The position numbers and the translations under genes were made by a program. Source: Oceanobacillus profundus (GTDB lineage: Bacteria > Bacillota > Bacilli > Bacillales > Amphibacillaceae). Taken from it: a stretch of DNA of 64,000 bases. Shown one piece after another: positions 37,300 through 47,024 of the stretch (the first letter of the stretch is position 1; the number at the start of each line of letters is the position of its first letter). The notes beneath the pieces were generated by a model. The model did not search any database, was not told the DNA's origin, and saw only the letters and a list, made by a program, of their open reading frames with translations. The stretch spans positions 124,001-188,000 of the forward strand of contig NZ_QWEH01000003.1 in assembly GCF_003515705.1 (NCBI RefSeq). The letters run 5' to 3'.

Positions 37300-37578
37300 C
37301 TACTTCTCTACTTGATTTTTTTGGTCGTGGAATTTTTTCATGATGCCTTCTTTTGAGAAAAGATTACGAACTGTATCACTTGGTTTTGCACCTTTTGTCA
37401 TCCAATCAAGTGCTTTTGCTTCATCAATCTTAACTTCAACCGGGTTGACTACCGGATTATATGTTCCGATTTGTTCGATTTGACGTCCGTCACGAGGAGA
37501 ACGTGAATCAGCTACAACGATACGATAAAATGGGTTTCTTTTTGATCCCATACGCTTTAAACGAATTTTAACAGCCAT
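37300..37578 (-). CDS. rpsP: Ribosomal protein S16
   Basis: 92 residues, opening [31 protein letters not shown], which is diagnostic for bS16. The ATG at 37578 follows TTGGAGGTGCAAATA; an in-frame upstream codon at 37608 is not supported. A sigma-A promoter lies about 40 bases upstream. Confidence 0.98.
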   Translation of the reverse strand: MAVKIRLKRMGSKRNPFYRIVVADSRSPRDGRQIEQIGTYNPVVNPVEVKIDEAKALDWMTKGAKPSDTVRNLFSKEGIMKKFHDQKNQVEK

Positions 37579-37616
37579 TATTTGCACCTCCAATAAAATG
37601 TTATTCACAATTTAAG

Positions 37617-37645
37617 ATTCTAACAGAAAAAAATGGGTCTGTAAA
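37617..37645 (-). promoter_or_regulatory. Sigma-A promoter of rpsP
   Basis: TTTACA (37645-37640) and TAGAAT (37622-37617), spacer 17 bases, reading toward rpsP. It would make rpsP-khpA independent of ffh. Confidence 0.75.
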
Positions 37646-37679
37646 GTGTTTTTACATTACAACGTTAAAAAGTATTTTT

Positions 37680-37915
37680 TTATTACTTCCAGCTCCGATT
37701 CCCAGAGGCCAGGCTTCCTTCATCTCATGATAATCTGTAGAAGATTTGCCGACTACCAAGACATGTAGCTTAGTCGTATTTATACCCTCGCGGTGAAATC
37801 GGGCATCGACTTCAAGTAAAAGGATGGCTGACTAAAATCAGCTACGCCTAACGTCGGAATCCCCCTAAAGTGCGAGGCGCAGTCTATACGCCTCTCAGGC
37901 ACTCCTGCTTCCGAA
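37680..37915. repeat. GC-shifted non-coding block between ffh and rpsP
   Basis: About 235 bases markedly richer in G+C than the AT-rich flanks, with no open frame in either direction and several short dyads (GGAGTGCCTGAGAGGCG-type, GCTGATTTTAGTCAGC at its centre). It shares no clear blocks with the modular repeat A-E. The composition and edges suggest an inserted intergenic repeat or a structured RNA. I see only one copy here, so the repeat label is an inference. Confidence 0.4.
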
Positions 37916-37916
37916 T

Positions 37917-39260
37917 TTACATGAAAGGAAATTTCATGCCTTTTCCTTTTTTTCCTTTTTGCATGTTTGTCATTTGCTTCATCATCTTTTTCATTTCACT
38001 GAATTGTTTTATCAAGCGGTTCACTTGGGATACGGATGTTCCAGAGCCTTTGGCAATCCGCTTTCTGCGACTCCCATTAATAATGCTTGGGTCTACTCTT
38101 TCTTTTTTTGTCATCGACTGAATGATTGCCTCTACTTGCGTTAGCTGCTTTTCATCCAGCTGTGCGTTTTTAAGACCCTTCATTTTACTTGCGCCAGGAA
38201 TCATGGACATCAAATCATCTAGCGGTCCCATTTTCTTTACCTGTCCCATCTGTTCAAGAAAATCGTCAAATGTAAAGGACATCGTACGCATTTTTTCTTC
38301 CAGTTCTTTCGCTTGCTTTTCATCAACGTTTGTTTGTGCTTTTTCAATTAACGAAAGCACATCACCCATGCCTAGGATACGAGAGGCCATTCGATCGGGA
38401 TGGAATGCCTCTAACTGGTCTAGTTTTTCACCCATCCCAGCAAACTTAATAGGCTTGTCCGTAACGGCTTTAATAGATAATGCAGCACCGCCACGGGTAT
38501 CCCCATCCAATTTTGTTAGCACAACTCCTGTAATATCAAGCTGTTCATTAAAGCTTTCTGCAACGTTCACCGCATCTTGACCTGTCATGGAATCAACAAC
38601 TAAAAATATTTCATCTGGGGTGACAGCTGATTTAATTTGTTGTAATTCATCCATCAAATCTGTGTCTACATGCAAGCGCCCAGCTGTATCGATAATAACA
38701 TAATCCCGGTGCTCTTCCTTCGCCTTTTCAATCGCTCCTGTTGCAATATCTACTGGATTTGCTTCTGTCCCCATTGAGAACACAGGCATATCAAGTTGTG
38801 TACCAAGTGTTTCTAATTGCTTAATTGCCGCAGGACGATACACATCACATGCGACTAATAGTGGCGAACGATTATGTTTCTTGCGTAATAAATTAGCTAG
38901 TTTACCGGTTGTTGTTGTTTTACCAGCACCTTGTAAACCTACCATCATTATGACGGTTGGCGGGCGGTCAGCCACAGCAATTTTACTTTGCTCACCACCC
39001 ATTAATGTTGTTAGTTCCTCTTTTACTACTTTAATAACCTGTTGACCAGGTGTTAAACTCTCCATTACCTCCTGGCCAATTGCACGCTCCTTAATACGGG
39101 CGATCAAATCTTTGACCACTTTAAAGTTTACATCCGCTTCCAGTAATGCAAGGCGGACTTCACGTGTCATTTCTTTTACGTCTTGCTCAGAAACCTTCCC
39201 CTTACCAGTTATCTTCTTGATTGTACTTTGCAGGCGGTCGGCTAATCCTTCAAATGCCAT
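37917..39260 (-). CDS. ffh: Signal recognition particle protein Ffh
   Basis: 447 residues. The N and G domains have MVGLQGAGKTTTTGKLA, the DVYRPAAIKQLE motif, IIDTAGRLHVD and TKLDGDTRGGAALS; the Met-rich M domain follows (SMIPGASKMKG, MKKMMKQMTNMQKGKKGKGM). With 4.5S RNA it delivers nascent membrane proteins to FtsY. It follows ylxM by 13 bases. The length matches B. subtilis Ffh. Confidence 0.98.
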   Translation of the reverse strand: MAFEGLADRLQSTIKKITGKGKVSEQDVKEMTREVRLALLEADVNFKVVKDLIARIKERAIGQEVMESLTPGQQVIKVVKEELTTLMGGEQSKIAVADRPPTVIMMVGLQGAGKTTTTGKLANLLRKKHNRSPLLVACDVYRPAAIKQLETLGTQLDMPVFSMGTEANPVDIATGAIEKAKEEHRDYVIIDTAGRLHVDTDLMDELQQIKSAVTPDEIFLVVDSMTGQDAVNVAESFNEQLDITGVVLTKLDGDTRGGAALSIKAVTDKPIKFAGMGEKLDQLEAFHPDRMASRILGMGDVLSLIEKAQTNVDEKQAKELEEKMRTMSFTFDDFLEQMGQVKKMGPLDDLMSMIPGASKMKGLKNAQLDEKQLTQVEAIIQSMTKKERVDPSIINGSRRKRIAKGSGTSVSQVNRLIKQFSEMKKMMKQMTNMQKGKKGKGMKFPFM

Positions 39261-39273
39261 AGAAGGTGTCCTC

Positions 39274-39591
39274 CTAATCTAATTCTTTTAGTTGATGAAG
39301 CATTTTCAAAACAGACTGATCTGCAACTGATTGCTCCAATTTTTCAATAAGTGCTGCTCGCTGTTCAAATTTCTCATATAAATGCAATTTTTTTTCATAT
39401 GATTCAAGCATAGCCTCTGTACGTTTGATATTATCATATACTGCTTGGCGGGACACATGAAACAATTCGGAGATTTCTCCGAGAGAATAATCCTCTAAGT
39501 AATACATTTCCATGTAATTACGTTGCTTCGGCGTCAAAAGCGCTTGGTAAAAATCGAATAAATAATTAATGCGGGTTGTTTTTTCAATCAT
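39274..39591 (-). CDS. ylxM: YlxM helix-turn-helix SRP-associated protein
   Basis: 105 residues with a sigma-70-region-4-like helix-turn-helix: [41 protein letters not shown]. YlxM is known to sit ahead of ffh and to modulate SRP assembly in streptococci. The protein ends in a coiled coil. Order ylxM-ffh as in B. subtilis. Confidence 0.94.
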   Translation of the reverse strand: MIEKTTRINYLFDFYQALLTPKQRNYMEMYYLEDYSLGEISELFHVSRQAVYDNIKRTEAMLESYEKKLHLYEKFEQRAALIEKLEQSVADQSVLKMLHQLKELD

Positions 39592-39671
39592 AATTCACAC
39601 CCCTTGTTAAGTGAAATTCCTTTACATTATCATAGCGAATGCTTTTGTTCATTGTCAAGGAATTTCAAATT

Positions 39672-40673
39672 CTACTCTGCATTTGCTTCGGTTCCAAGAT
39701 CTGCGAATAAACCATATACAAATGCATTGGCATCAAATTGCTGCAAGTCTCCCACTTGTTCCCCTAGCCCAACAAACTTCACAGGGATATGAAGTTCATT
39801 TCGTATCGCAAGTACGATCCCACCTTTTGCTGTGCCATCAAGCTTCGTTAATACGATACCAGATACATTTGTTACCTCTGAAAATGTTTTGGCTTGGCTT
39901 AGGGCATTTTGACCAGTTGTCGCATCTAACACGAGGAGAACTTCATGCGGTGCATTTGGTATTTCTCTTTCGATGACACGTTTCACCTTCGAAAGCTCAT
40001 TCATTAAATTCACTTTATTTTGAAGTCTGCCTGCAGTATCACAAATTAACACGTCTGCCTGGCGTGATTTCGCTGCTTTAATTGCATCAAAAATTACTGC
40101 TGCTGGGTCACTGCCTGCATTATGTTTAATAACATCAACTTCAGCTCTTTCCCCCCATACTTCCAGCTGTTCAATCGCGCCTGCGCGAAATGTATCCCCT
40201 GCTGCCAAGATTACCTGTTTTCCTTCTTGCTTTAGCTGGTGTGCTAGTTTTCCGATTGACGTCGTCTTTCCAACACCGTTAACGCCAACCACAAGGATAA
40301 CAGAAAGACCTTGTTCCTGGATGTTCAATTTTTCGATTTCTGCTTGATCTTCACCATAATAAATCTCCACAAGTTTTTCAGATATAATATCTTTTATCCC
40401 GTTTGTATCTTTAATGTTCTGGCGTTTCACTTCCATCTTCAGCTCTTCAACGAGATCCATTACAGTTGTAACACCAACATCTGCAGTTATAAGAACTTCT
40501 TCTAGCTCTTCAAAAAAATCTTCATCGACTTTACGATATCGAGCAATTAAATCATTAATTTTTGATGAGAAAGAATTACGTGTCTTTGTCATACCTTCTT
40601 GGTATTTTTTAGAAACCTCTTCCTCTTTTTCATTCTGTTTAAATTTATTCTTTAACTTATTGATAAAGCTCAT
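39672..40673 (-). CDS. ftsY: SRP receptor FtsY
   Basis: 333 residues. A short charged N-terminal stretch precedes the N domain; the G domain has VVGVNGVGKTTSIGKLAHQL, AAGDTFRAGAIEQLEVW, ICDTAGRLQNKVNLM and LTKLDGTAKGGIVLAI. It receives SRP-ribosome complexes at the membrane. It begins 13 bases after smc, the B. subtilis order smc-ftsY. Confidence 0.98.
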   Translation of the reverse strand: MSFINKLKNKFKQNEKEEEVSKKYQEGMTKTRNSFSSKINDLIARYRKVDEDFFEELEEVLITADVGVTTVMDLVEELKMEVKRQNIKDTNGIKDIISEKLVEIYYGEDQAEIEKLNIQEQGLSVILVVGVNGVGKTTSIGKLAHQLKQEGKQVILAAGDTFRAGAIEQLEVWGERAEVDVIKHNAGSDPAAVIFDAIKAAKSRQADVLICDTAGRLQNKVNLMNELSKVKRVIEREIPNAPHEVLLVLDATTGQNALSQAKTFSEVTNVSGIVLTKLDGTAKGGIVLAIRNELHIPVKFVGLGEQVGDLQQFDANAFVYGLFADLGTEANAE

Positions 40674-40686
40674 ATTTGTTTCCCTC

Positions 40687-43600
40687 CTAAGAATTTATTA
40701 ATTCTTTCGTCTCCTCTAATCGAACCGAGACAAGCCGTGACACACCTGATTCTTGCATCGTAACACCATATAACACATCCGCTTCTTCCATTGTACCTTT
40801 TCGGTGTGTAATCACAATAAATTGTGTGTTATCACTGTATAATTTAACATATTTCGCAAAACGGGCAACATTTGCTTCATCAAGCGCTGCTTCAACCTCG
40901 TCAAGAATACAAAATGGAACTGGCCTTACCCTTAAAATAGCAAATAGTAGAGCAATTGCCGTAAGTGCACGTTCTCCACCAGATAGCAAGCCTAAATGCT
41001 GCAGTTTTTTCCCTGGTGGCTGTGCGATGATATCAACACCTGTATCCAATAAATTTTTCGGATTGGTTAATTTCAGTTCAGCATAGCCGCCACCAAATAA
41101 CTGTTTGAATACATCATGAAATTCATCTTTTATCTTGTTAAATGTTTCATCAAACCGCTTTTTCATTTCTTCATCCATTTCATCAATAACGGTATAAAGT
41201 GTTTCTTTTGCTTCGACAAGGTCATTTTGCTGTTCAGACAGGAAAGTGTAGCGTTCCGATATCCGTTCGTATTCTTCAATAGCACCAAGATTAACGGTTC
41301 CAAGACGATCTATTTGTAATTTCAACTCACTAACGATTGTTTTTGCTTCTATCATATTTTCTGCCTTCTGATACTGCTGTTTTGCCTTCTCGTATGTGAT
41401 GGTATATTCCGTCTGTAGATGATTCAATCGGTTTTCGAGTTCAACATCAAGGCGACCTGCACGAACTTCTTTTTGCTGAATGGATTGTTGCAGTATTTGA
41501 AGCCTGTTACTTTTTTCTTTCCGTTCTTTTTCCTCATCTAGAACATACTGTGTTTGTTGTGCTCTTTCAGTACGTTTCTGATGAATTTCATTCGTTAACA
41601 TTTCCTTCTCTTGCTTAGCAGCCGCAATCCGTGCCGCCACCTCTTCTTCTGTTTCTTTCGATTGTTCAATTTCTAATAAATTGCTCAATTCCTTCGCATA
41701 GTTATGATGCTGCTCTTTTAGTTTATCTAATTGCTCACCAGTTGAATTTGTTTTTTCGCGCTGATACTTCACTCTTTCTTCTTGTTCAGCAAGTTGGATT
41801 TGTAATTGATGCAGATTATCCTGCAGCATTTTTTTATTCTCTTTAAATGCAGCTTCTTCATTCGTAAGCGAGTCGATTTTCTGTTGAATGGAATCCAACT
41901 GTACTTTAAGTGCAGTTAATTCTTCTGTTAAACTTTCCTCTCGTTTAGTAAGTTCTTTACTATCTTGAACAAACTGCTGCTTGTCCTGATCATAGATTGA
42001 CAGGCTATCGTTAATAGAAGAAAGTCTCATCTCTACTTGTTTCCACTCCGAGTGTAATTCTTGTAGTGCATTTTGCTCCGAAGAAATCGTGCTCTCTTTC
42101 GTTCTTAGATCATTTTCCAGCTGCTTAATCAATTGCTTCTTACGCCCGACAATTGATTCAAATTGAAATATTTTCTGCTGGAATCCTTCGATTTTTTCGG
42201 TTACTTCTTGCAAATCCTTTTCTCTTGTAAATAGCGACTGATTCGTTTTCTTTTGAGCTCCACCAGACATGGAACCTCCAGGATTTACGACATCCCCATC
42301 AAGTGTAACAACGCGAAATCGACGGTTAACGAGTGCAGCAATTTCATTTGCATCCTTTAATTTTTCAGCAATAATAACATGTCCCATTAAATGATTAACT
42401 GCCTTCTGGTAAGTAGCGTTTGTATGTACGAGTTTTGATGCTATTCCGTGGAAGCCTGGATGACCTTCCATTTTCGCTAACATATCTTGCGTAATAAAAC
42501 GTTCCTGGATAGAACCAAGCGGTAAAAAGGTTGCTCTTCCATTATTTGTTTGCTTCAACCAAGCGATTGCCCTTCTTGCTGCCATATCATCTGTTACAAC
42601 AATATGCTGTGCTTGCCCACCAAGAGCAGTTTCAATTGCTGTAATAAATTTTTTCGGAACATCAATCAATTCGATTACGGCACCGTAAATATTCTCCAGC
42701 TTCTTTTCTTCACGAGCCTTCAAAATTGCTTTAACCCCATGGAAAAACCCCTGAAAGTCTTCTTTCATTTCTTCCAGCATTTCTTTTTTTGATTTTAATT
42801 TTTCTATATATTGATAGCCTTGGTATAGTTTTGTTTGCGATTCTTGAAAAAGGCTTCGCTCGGTTTCTAAGTTCAATTTTAATTGCTTGACATCGGATTC
42901 GATTGCTGAAAAGCCAGATTCTCTCGCTCTATAGCTTGCTTCTAATCGATTCTTCTCTTCCGTCAATTGCTCTCTTTGCTCAATTAGACTTTGAAATTTA
43001 TTTGACTGTTTTTCCTTTTTTCCATTTATCTGGTGTAATTGCTGGGCGACAGATTGCTTTTCATTCCTTTTCGCTGCTTGCTTGTTAAGTAATTCAATAT
43101 AATCCGATTTTAAATCTTCAATTTGCTCTGAAATACTTTCTTTACTTGTGTTTAATTTAGCTTCTAGCTCGTTTGCTTGTTCTTTATATTTTTTTCGATC
43201 ATGCTGCAATTGTACAAGTAGCTTCCTTTCTTTTGCCAGCTCATCCTCTAACGCAGCAATTCTCGTATTGCTTTCTTTTTTCTGCATTTCTAATTTATGC
43301 TTATTTTCACCAAAATGCTTCGATCTTTCATCCAGCAGTTGTTTTTTGCCTTCGTACTTTTCAAGCTGCTCAGTAGCAATTAATAGATTTTCTTGCATTT
43401 CCTCTATTTTTTCATCCAGATGCTGAATTGCTTTATTCTGGTTCTCGATTTCATCTTCCTTTTTTTGGATCATAGACTTAAGGGCACTTTCGGATAACTT
43501 TTCTTCCTCAAGCTCCTTTAATTGTGTTTTCCATTGCTGGTGCAGCTGTTCAATTTCAGATAATAGATAGGAAATTTCCTTTTCTTTAAGCATTTCTTTT

Positions 43601-44253
43601 AGCTCTATATACTTCTCAGCTGTTTCAGCCTGTTGCTTCAACGGATTAATCTGCTGTTCAATCTCGTGGATAATATCTTCAACCCGATTAAGATTTTCCT
43701 GGGTTTCCGCTAATTTATATTCCGCTTTTTTCTTGCGCTGTTTGTATTTCAGTACTCCTGCAGCTTCTTCAAAAATCGTTCGTCTTTCCTCAGCTTTTGA
43801 GCTAAGGATTTCTTCGACTTTTCCTTGGCTTATAATGGAGAAAGCTTCTCTTCCAAGACCAGAATCCATGAAAAGATCAATAATATCCTTTAATCGGCAT
43901 GACTGCTTATTAATATAGAACTCACTATCACCAGAACGATAAACTCGACGTGTAACACTAATTTCTTCATAATCAAGTGGCACTCGTTTATCTTGATTAT
44001 CGAGTACGAGTGTAACTTCAGCGACATTTAATGCTTTTCTTGATTCACTGCCCTGGAATATGATATCTTCCATTTTGGAGCCACGTAATGATTTAGCTGA
44101 TTGTTCACCGAGCACCCAACGAATTGCGTCGGTAATGTTACTTTTCCCGCTTCCATTCGGACCAACCACAGCTGTTACTCCTGGCACAAATTCCACATTG
44201 ATCCGTTCTGCAAATGATTTGAAGCCCACACTTTCCAATCGTTTTAAATACAT
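40687..44253 (-). CDS. smc: Chromosome segregation ATPase SMC
   Basis: 1188 residues. The head has Walker A VVGPNGSGKSNITDAIRW, signature LLSGGERALTAIALLFAI and Walker B FCILDEVEAALDEANV. Coiled coils flank a central hinge (about 500-680) with ETALGGQAQHIVV and the Gly-rich GGSMSGG. SMC with ScpAB organises the chromosome. The ATG at 44253 is eight bases after AGGAGA; the ATG two codons upstream is too close. It is normally preceded by rnc, but here a plus-strand gene and repeat copy C intervene. Confidence 0.98.
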   Translation of the reverse strand: MYLKRLESVGFKSFAERINVEFVPGVTAVVGPNGSGKSNITDAIRWVLGEQSAKSLRGSKMEDIIFQGSESRKALNVAEVTLVLDNQDKRVPLDYEEISVTRRVYRSGDSEFYINKQSCRLKDIIDLFMDSGLGREAFSIISQGKVEEILSSKAEERRTIFEEAAGVLKYKQRKKKAEYKLAETQENLNRVEDIIHEIEQQINPLKQQAETAEKYIELKEMLKEKEISYLLSEIEQLHQQWKTQLKELEEEKLSESALKSMIQKKEDEIENQNKAIQHLDEKIEEMQENLLIATEQLEKYEGKKQLLDERSKHFGENKHKLEMQKKESNTRIAALEDELAKERKLLVQLQHDRKKYKEQANELEAKLNTSKESISEQIEDLKSDYIELLNKQAAKRNEKQSVAQQLHQINGKKEKQSNKFQSLIEQREQLTEEKNRLEASYRARESGFSAIESDVKQLKLNLETERSLFQESQTKLYQGYQYIEKLKSKKEMLEEMKEDFQGFFHGVKAILKAREEKKLENIYGAVIELIDVPKKFITAIETALGGQAQHIVVTDDMAARRAIAWLKQTNNGRATFLPLGSIQERFITQDMLAKMEGHPGFHGIASKLVHTNATYQKAVNHLMGHVIIAEKLKDANEIAALVNRRFRVVTLDGDVVNPGGSMSGGAQKKTNQSLFTREKDLQEVTEKIEGFQQKIFQFESIVGRKKQLIKQLENDLRTKESTISSEQNALQELHSEWKQVEMRLSSINDSLSIYDQDKQQFVQDSKELTKREESLTEELTALKVQLDSIQQKIDSLTNEEAAFKENKKMLQDNLHQLQIQLAEQEERVKYQREKTNSTGEQLDKLKEQHHNYAKELSNLLEIEQSKETEEEVAARIAAAKQEKEMLTNEIHQKRTERAQQTQYVLDEEKERKEKSNRLQILQQSIQQKEVRAGRLDVELENRLNHLQTEYTITYEKAKQQYQKAENMIEAKTIVSELKLQIDRLGTVNLGAIEEYERISERYTFLSEQQNDLVEAKETLYTVIDEMDEEMKKRFDETFNKIKDEFHDVFKQLFGGGYAELKLTNPKNLLDTGVDIIAQPPGKKLQHLGLLSGGERALTAIALLFAILRVRPVPFCILDEVEAALDEANVARFAKYVKLYSDNTQFIVITHRKGTMEEADVLYGVTMQESGVSRLVSVRLEETKELINS

Positions 44254-44326
44254 ATACATTCTCCTAATTCCAAAAGAACCCTATTCCCCTTAGTTCCTTG
44301 CTATATTTCTTTTTTTTATTTTTAAG

Positions 44327-44592
44327 AAGTTGTTCTAAAAGTCCGGTGAAAATCATACATCGAGAACAAGGACCTTCGACTAAAAACCGACCCATCCTGT
44401 GTCGAAAGTCGAAGCCACCATATCCTGTGGAAGCCTGGTACGGGGAGCTTTGCCGTCTTGAACTTCGACGCCAAGGGCGTGCTAGTGTCGGCTTTGCACC
44501 AAAGCTTTTCAGTGGGACAAGTAATCGCAGCCCCAGAACGTTTCGGCTTTAGCCTACCTCGGTCCTTTTCATCTTCCTTTTGAACACGCACT
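44327..44592 (+). repeat. Modular intergenic repeat, copy C (upstream of smc)
   Basis: 266 bp, the longest copy. Ends are AAGTTGTTCTAAAAGTCCGG and CATCTTCCTTTTGAACACGC. It contains the left inner block shared with A and D (GGACCTTCGACTAAAAACCG, GTCGAAG) and the right inner block shared with B (GAACTTCGACGC, GGCGTGCTAGTG, CAGCCCCAGAACGTT, CCTACCTCGGTCC). It therefore looks like the most complete form. It lies 73 bases ahead of the smc start. Confidence 0.88.
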
Positions 44593-44785
44593 TTAAGTAT
44601 TATTTTAAATGAGATCCTCTGCTTCCTGCTTCTCATTGTTGTTATATTCCATTTGAAATTGCTTAACAAAAAAATAGTTTGGCTTTTTAACTTATTTATT
44701 TTATCATAAACTTATTAACAAAAGAAGTGCAGAACTGTTTCAGGCTTCAACGAATCGCAAGTGTTTTGCAAAAAAGGAGGATAAA

Positions 44786-45007
44786 ATGAGTTTAGAAGTC
44801 GCATCTGTAGAAAATATGAAAATATTGCTGGAGGATTTAGCAGATAAATTGCAGGTTGTTAATCGGACAATCATGGATCCAGAGGATTACGATCTTGAAA
44901 AATACGATGATTTAAAATTTATGTATGATATGGTTAATCAAAAAGGAAGACTAAGTGCATCTGAAACACAGGCATTTATAGAGGAACTTTCATTAATTCG
45001 GAAATAA
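44786..45007 (+). CDS. DUF1128 / UPF0435 family small protein (YfkK-like)
   Basis: 73 residues, on the opposite strand to its neighbours. The pattern SVENMKILLEDLADKLQVVNRTIMDPEDYD, then YDDLKFMYDMV and SASETQAFIEELSLIRK, matches the UPF0435 (YfkK) family. It is soluble, acidic and helical; function unknown. AAAAAAGGAGGATAAA precedes the ATG. It ends in a terminator shared with rnc. Its location between rnc and smc is unusual; I could not pick a promoter. Confidence 0.85.
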   Translation: MSLEVASVENMKILLEDLADKLQVVNRTIMDPEDYDLEKYDDLKFMYDMVNQKGRLSASETQAFIEELSLIRK

Positions 45008-45014
45008 ATAATGC

Positions 45015-45052
45015 AAAAGGCTGTGTCCACCTGATGGATAACAGCCTTTCTT
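45015..45052. terminator. Bidirectional terminator between the DUF1128 gene and rnc
   Basis: AAAGGCTGT (45016-45024) pairs with ACAGCCTTT (45041-45049), with an inner TCCA/TGGA pairing, and A/T runs on both sides. It can end both converging transcripts. Confidence 0.88.
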
Positions 45053-45054
45053 AA

Positions 45055-45741
45055 TTAATGTGGAATAAATGAATCAAGCGCATATTTTGCTGCACGTTGT
45101 TCTGCTTCTTTTTTGGTTCTCCCAATTCCTTCCCCAGCATTTTTCCCTTTTATAACAACCTGGGCAACAAATTCCTTATTATGGGAAGGTCCCTTCTCAT
45201 CTATAATTTTGTATTCAATGGTTTGGTTTTTGTTTTGCTGTACTAACTCTTGCAGTTGACTTTTATAATCCATCGCATGCGAAAAAGCACCTTTTTTGAT
45301 TTTAGGAAATACATGAACTTCTAAAAAATTGATCGCTTCATCAAATCCTTGATCTAAATAAAGTGAGCCAAGGAAAGCTTCAAATACATCAGCCAAAATA
45401 GCAGGTCTATCTCTCCCACCCGTTTGTTCTTCACCTTTACCGAGTAATAAATACTTACCAAAGTTTAATTCTTGAGCAAAATTTACTAAAGATGGTTCAC
45501 AAACAATTGCAGCACGTAGTTTCGTCATTTCACCTTCTGGCATCTCTTTATTTTTTCGATATAAGTATTGTGAAACACCTAATTCTAGAACTGCATCGCC
45601 AAGAAATTCAAGTCGTTCATTATCCGAAAAAACGACATTTCGATGCTCATTCACATACGATGAATGTGTAAAAGCCTGTTTTATCAGGTTATGGTTATTG
45701 AATGTAAGATTAAGCTCTTTTTCTAATTGTTCTACGTTCAT
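45055..45741 (-). CDS. rnc: Ribonuclease III
   Basis: 228 residues. The catalytic signature [20 protein letters not shown] and the second acidic site ([18 protein letters not shown]) are followed by a double-stranded RNA-binding domain with [12 protein letters not shown] and [15 protein letters not shown]. It processes rRNA precursors and structured mRNAs. ATG 45741 follows GGAGGTGAAAATA. It lies after acpP, the B. subtilis order acpP-rnc. Confidence 0.97.
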   Translation of the reverse strand: MNVEQLEKELNLTFNNHNLIKQAFTHSSYVNEHRNVVFSDNERLEFLGDAVLELGVSQYLYRKNKEMPEGEMTKLRAAIVCEPSLVNFAQELNFGKYLLLGKGEEQTGGRDRPAILADVFEAFLGSLYLDQGFDEAINFLEVHVFPKIKKGAFSHAMDYKSQLQELVQQNKNQTIEYKIIDEKGPSHNKEFVAQVVIKGKNAGEGIGRTKKEAEQRAAKYALDSFIPH

Positions 45742-45770
45742 TATTTTCACCTCCATTTTTTAATATAGAT

Positions 45771-45803
45771 ACAGAAAGTCCCGCATGAAGCGAGACTTTC
45801 TGT
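45771..45803 (-). terminator. Hairpin between acpP and rnc
   Basis: ACAGAAAGTCCCGC pairs with GCGAGACTTTCTGT over 14 positions with one G-U, loop five bases. No good U tract follows on the minus strand, so it may be an RNA processing or partial termination site rather than a full terminator. Confidence 0.5.
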
Positions 45804-45841
45804 TCATATTACGAACAAGCGTAATTGCTTGAGTAATTTGC

Positions 45842-46075
45842 TTAAGCTTTGCTGTTTATGTAGTTTACAGCATCACCTACTGTATTTATTTTTTCAGCAT
45901 CTTCGTCAGCAATTTCCATGTCAAATTCATCTTCCAGTTCCATTACAAGTTCTACTACATCTAGTGAATCAGCTTCTAAATCTTCTTTAAAAGAGGCTTC
46001 CATTGTAATTTTAGACTCTTCAACATCAAGACGGTCAACGATAATAGCTTTAACACGATCAAATACGTCTGCCAT
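45842..46075 (-). CDS. acpP: Acyl carrier protein
   Basis: 77 residues, strongly acidic, with the phosphopantetheine attachment Ser in [15 protein letters not shown]. It carries acyl chains in fatty-acid synthesis. AAGGGAGGTGAAGTAAA precedes the ATG. It follows fabG with a 208-base gap and possibly its own promoter. Confidence 0.98.
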   Translation of the reverse strand: MADVFDRVKAIIVDRLDVEESKITMEASFKEDLEADSLDVVELVMELEDEFDMEIADEDAEKINTVGDAVNYINSKA

Positions 46076-46120
46076 TTTACTTCACCTCCCTTCAAGTAGT
46101 ATAAAATATATGGATAAGAA

Positions 46121-46147
46121 ATTCTAGCAGGAACCGAATTAAAACAA
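46121..46147 (-). promoter_or_regulatory. Possible extended -10 promoter of acpP
   Basis: TGCTAGAAT (46129-46121) is an extended -10 element; TTGTTT lies 15 bases upstream (46147-46142). It lies 46 bases ahead of the acpP start. A GTATAC inverted repeat further upstream (about 46174-46226) may end the fabG transcript. Confidence 0.4.
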
Positions 46148-46283
46148 CCACCTACACATTTAACCCTTTTATTCATAAAAGGTATACACCCGCAAAGCGT
46201 TGTATGTTTCGTAGCAGGTATACGCAAAATCCATCATTGCACATTGGTTCCTAGTTTCTTTATATACAGCCTTTGCAACTAAA

Positions 46284-47024
46284 TTACATTACCATTCCGC
46301 CATCAATGTGGATGGTTTGGCCGGTGATGTAGTTGGCGTCATCGGAGGCTAGGAATCGCACGACTTTTGCAACGTCTTCTGGTGATCCCAGTTTTTCTAA
46401 AGGAATCACTCCTAAGATTGCTGCTTTTTGTTCTTCATTTAGTTCGTCTGTCATATCTGTTGCAATAAACCCTGGTGCAACTGCATTTACTAAAATATTC
46501 CGTGTTGCTAGCTCTTTGGCAGATGTTTTTGTAAGTCCAATAACTCCTGCTTTTGCAGCAACATAGTTTGCTTGTCCAGGATTTCCACTAACTCCTACTA
46601 TAGAAGCTACATTAATAATTCTACCTGCCCGCTGCTTCATCATTTGTCTTGTAACAGCTTTCGTACAAATAAACACACCTTTTAAATTTGTATTTATAAC
46701 TTGATCAAATTCTTCTTCTTTCATGCGCATTAACAAATTATCCCTTGTAACACCAGCGTTATTGACTAAGATGTCCAAGCTGCCAAATTGTGTCACAACT
46801 TCTTTAACCATAGCTTTTACACTAGTTTCATCCGCAACATCAGCTTGTATTTTAAAGGCCTTTACGCCTAGCCGTTCAACTTCTTCTACAACTGCTTGTG
46901 CTTTCTGCTCACTACCAGCGTAATTAATCGCAACATTTGCACCTTGACGCGCAAGCTCTAATGCAATTGCTCTTCCAATTCCACGAGATGCACCTGTTAC
47001 TAACGCATTTTTCCCTTTTAACAT
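46284..47024 (-). CDS. fabG: 3-oxoacyl-ACP reductase FabG
   Basis: 246 residues. A short-chain dehydrogenase with the NADPH motif [20 protein letters not shown], the NNAG motif, and the catalytic Ser ([11 protein letters not shown]) and Tyr-x3-Lys ([10 protein letters not shown]). It reduces 3-oxoacyl-ACP. Its ATG overlaps the fabD stop (TAATG). Member of the FapR operon. Confidence 0.97.
   Translation of the reverse strand: MLKGKNALVTGASRGIGRAIALELARQGANVAINYAGSEQKAQAVVEEVERLGVKAFKIQADVADETSVKAMVKEVVTQFGSLDILVNNAGVTRDNLLMRMKEEEFDQVINTNLKGVFICTKAVTRQMMKQRAGRIINVASIVGVSGNPGQANYVAAKAGVIGLTKTSAKELATRNILVNAVAPGFIATDMTDELNEEQKAAILGVIPLEKLGSPEDVAKVVRFLASDDANYITGQTIHIDGGMVM

Noticed and set aside
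44322-44669. 115-codon minus-strand frame across repeat copy C
   Set aside because: It depends on the repeat interior, is not kept in other copies, and has no ribosome site.
45976-46227. 83-codon minus-strand frame overlapping acpP
   Set aside because: It is out of frame with acpP, covers its promoter and ribosome site, and has no family pattern.
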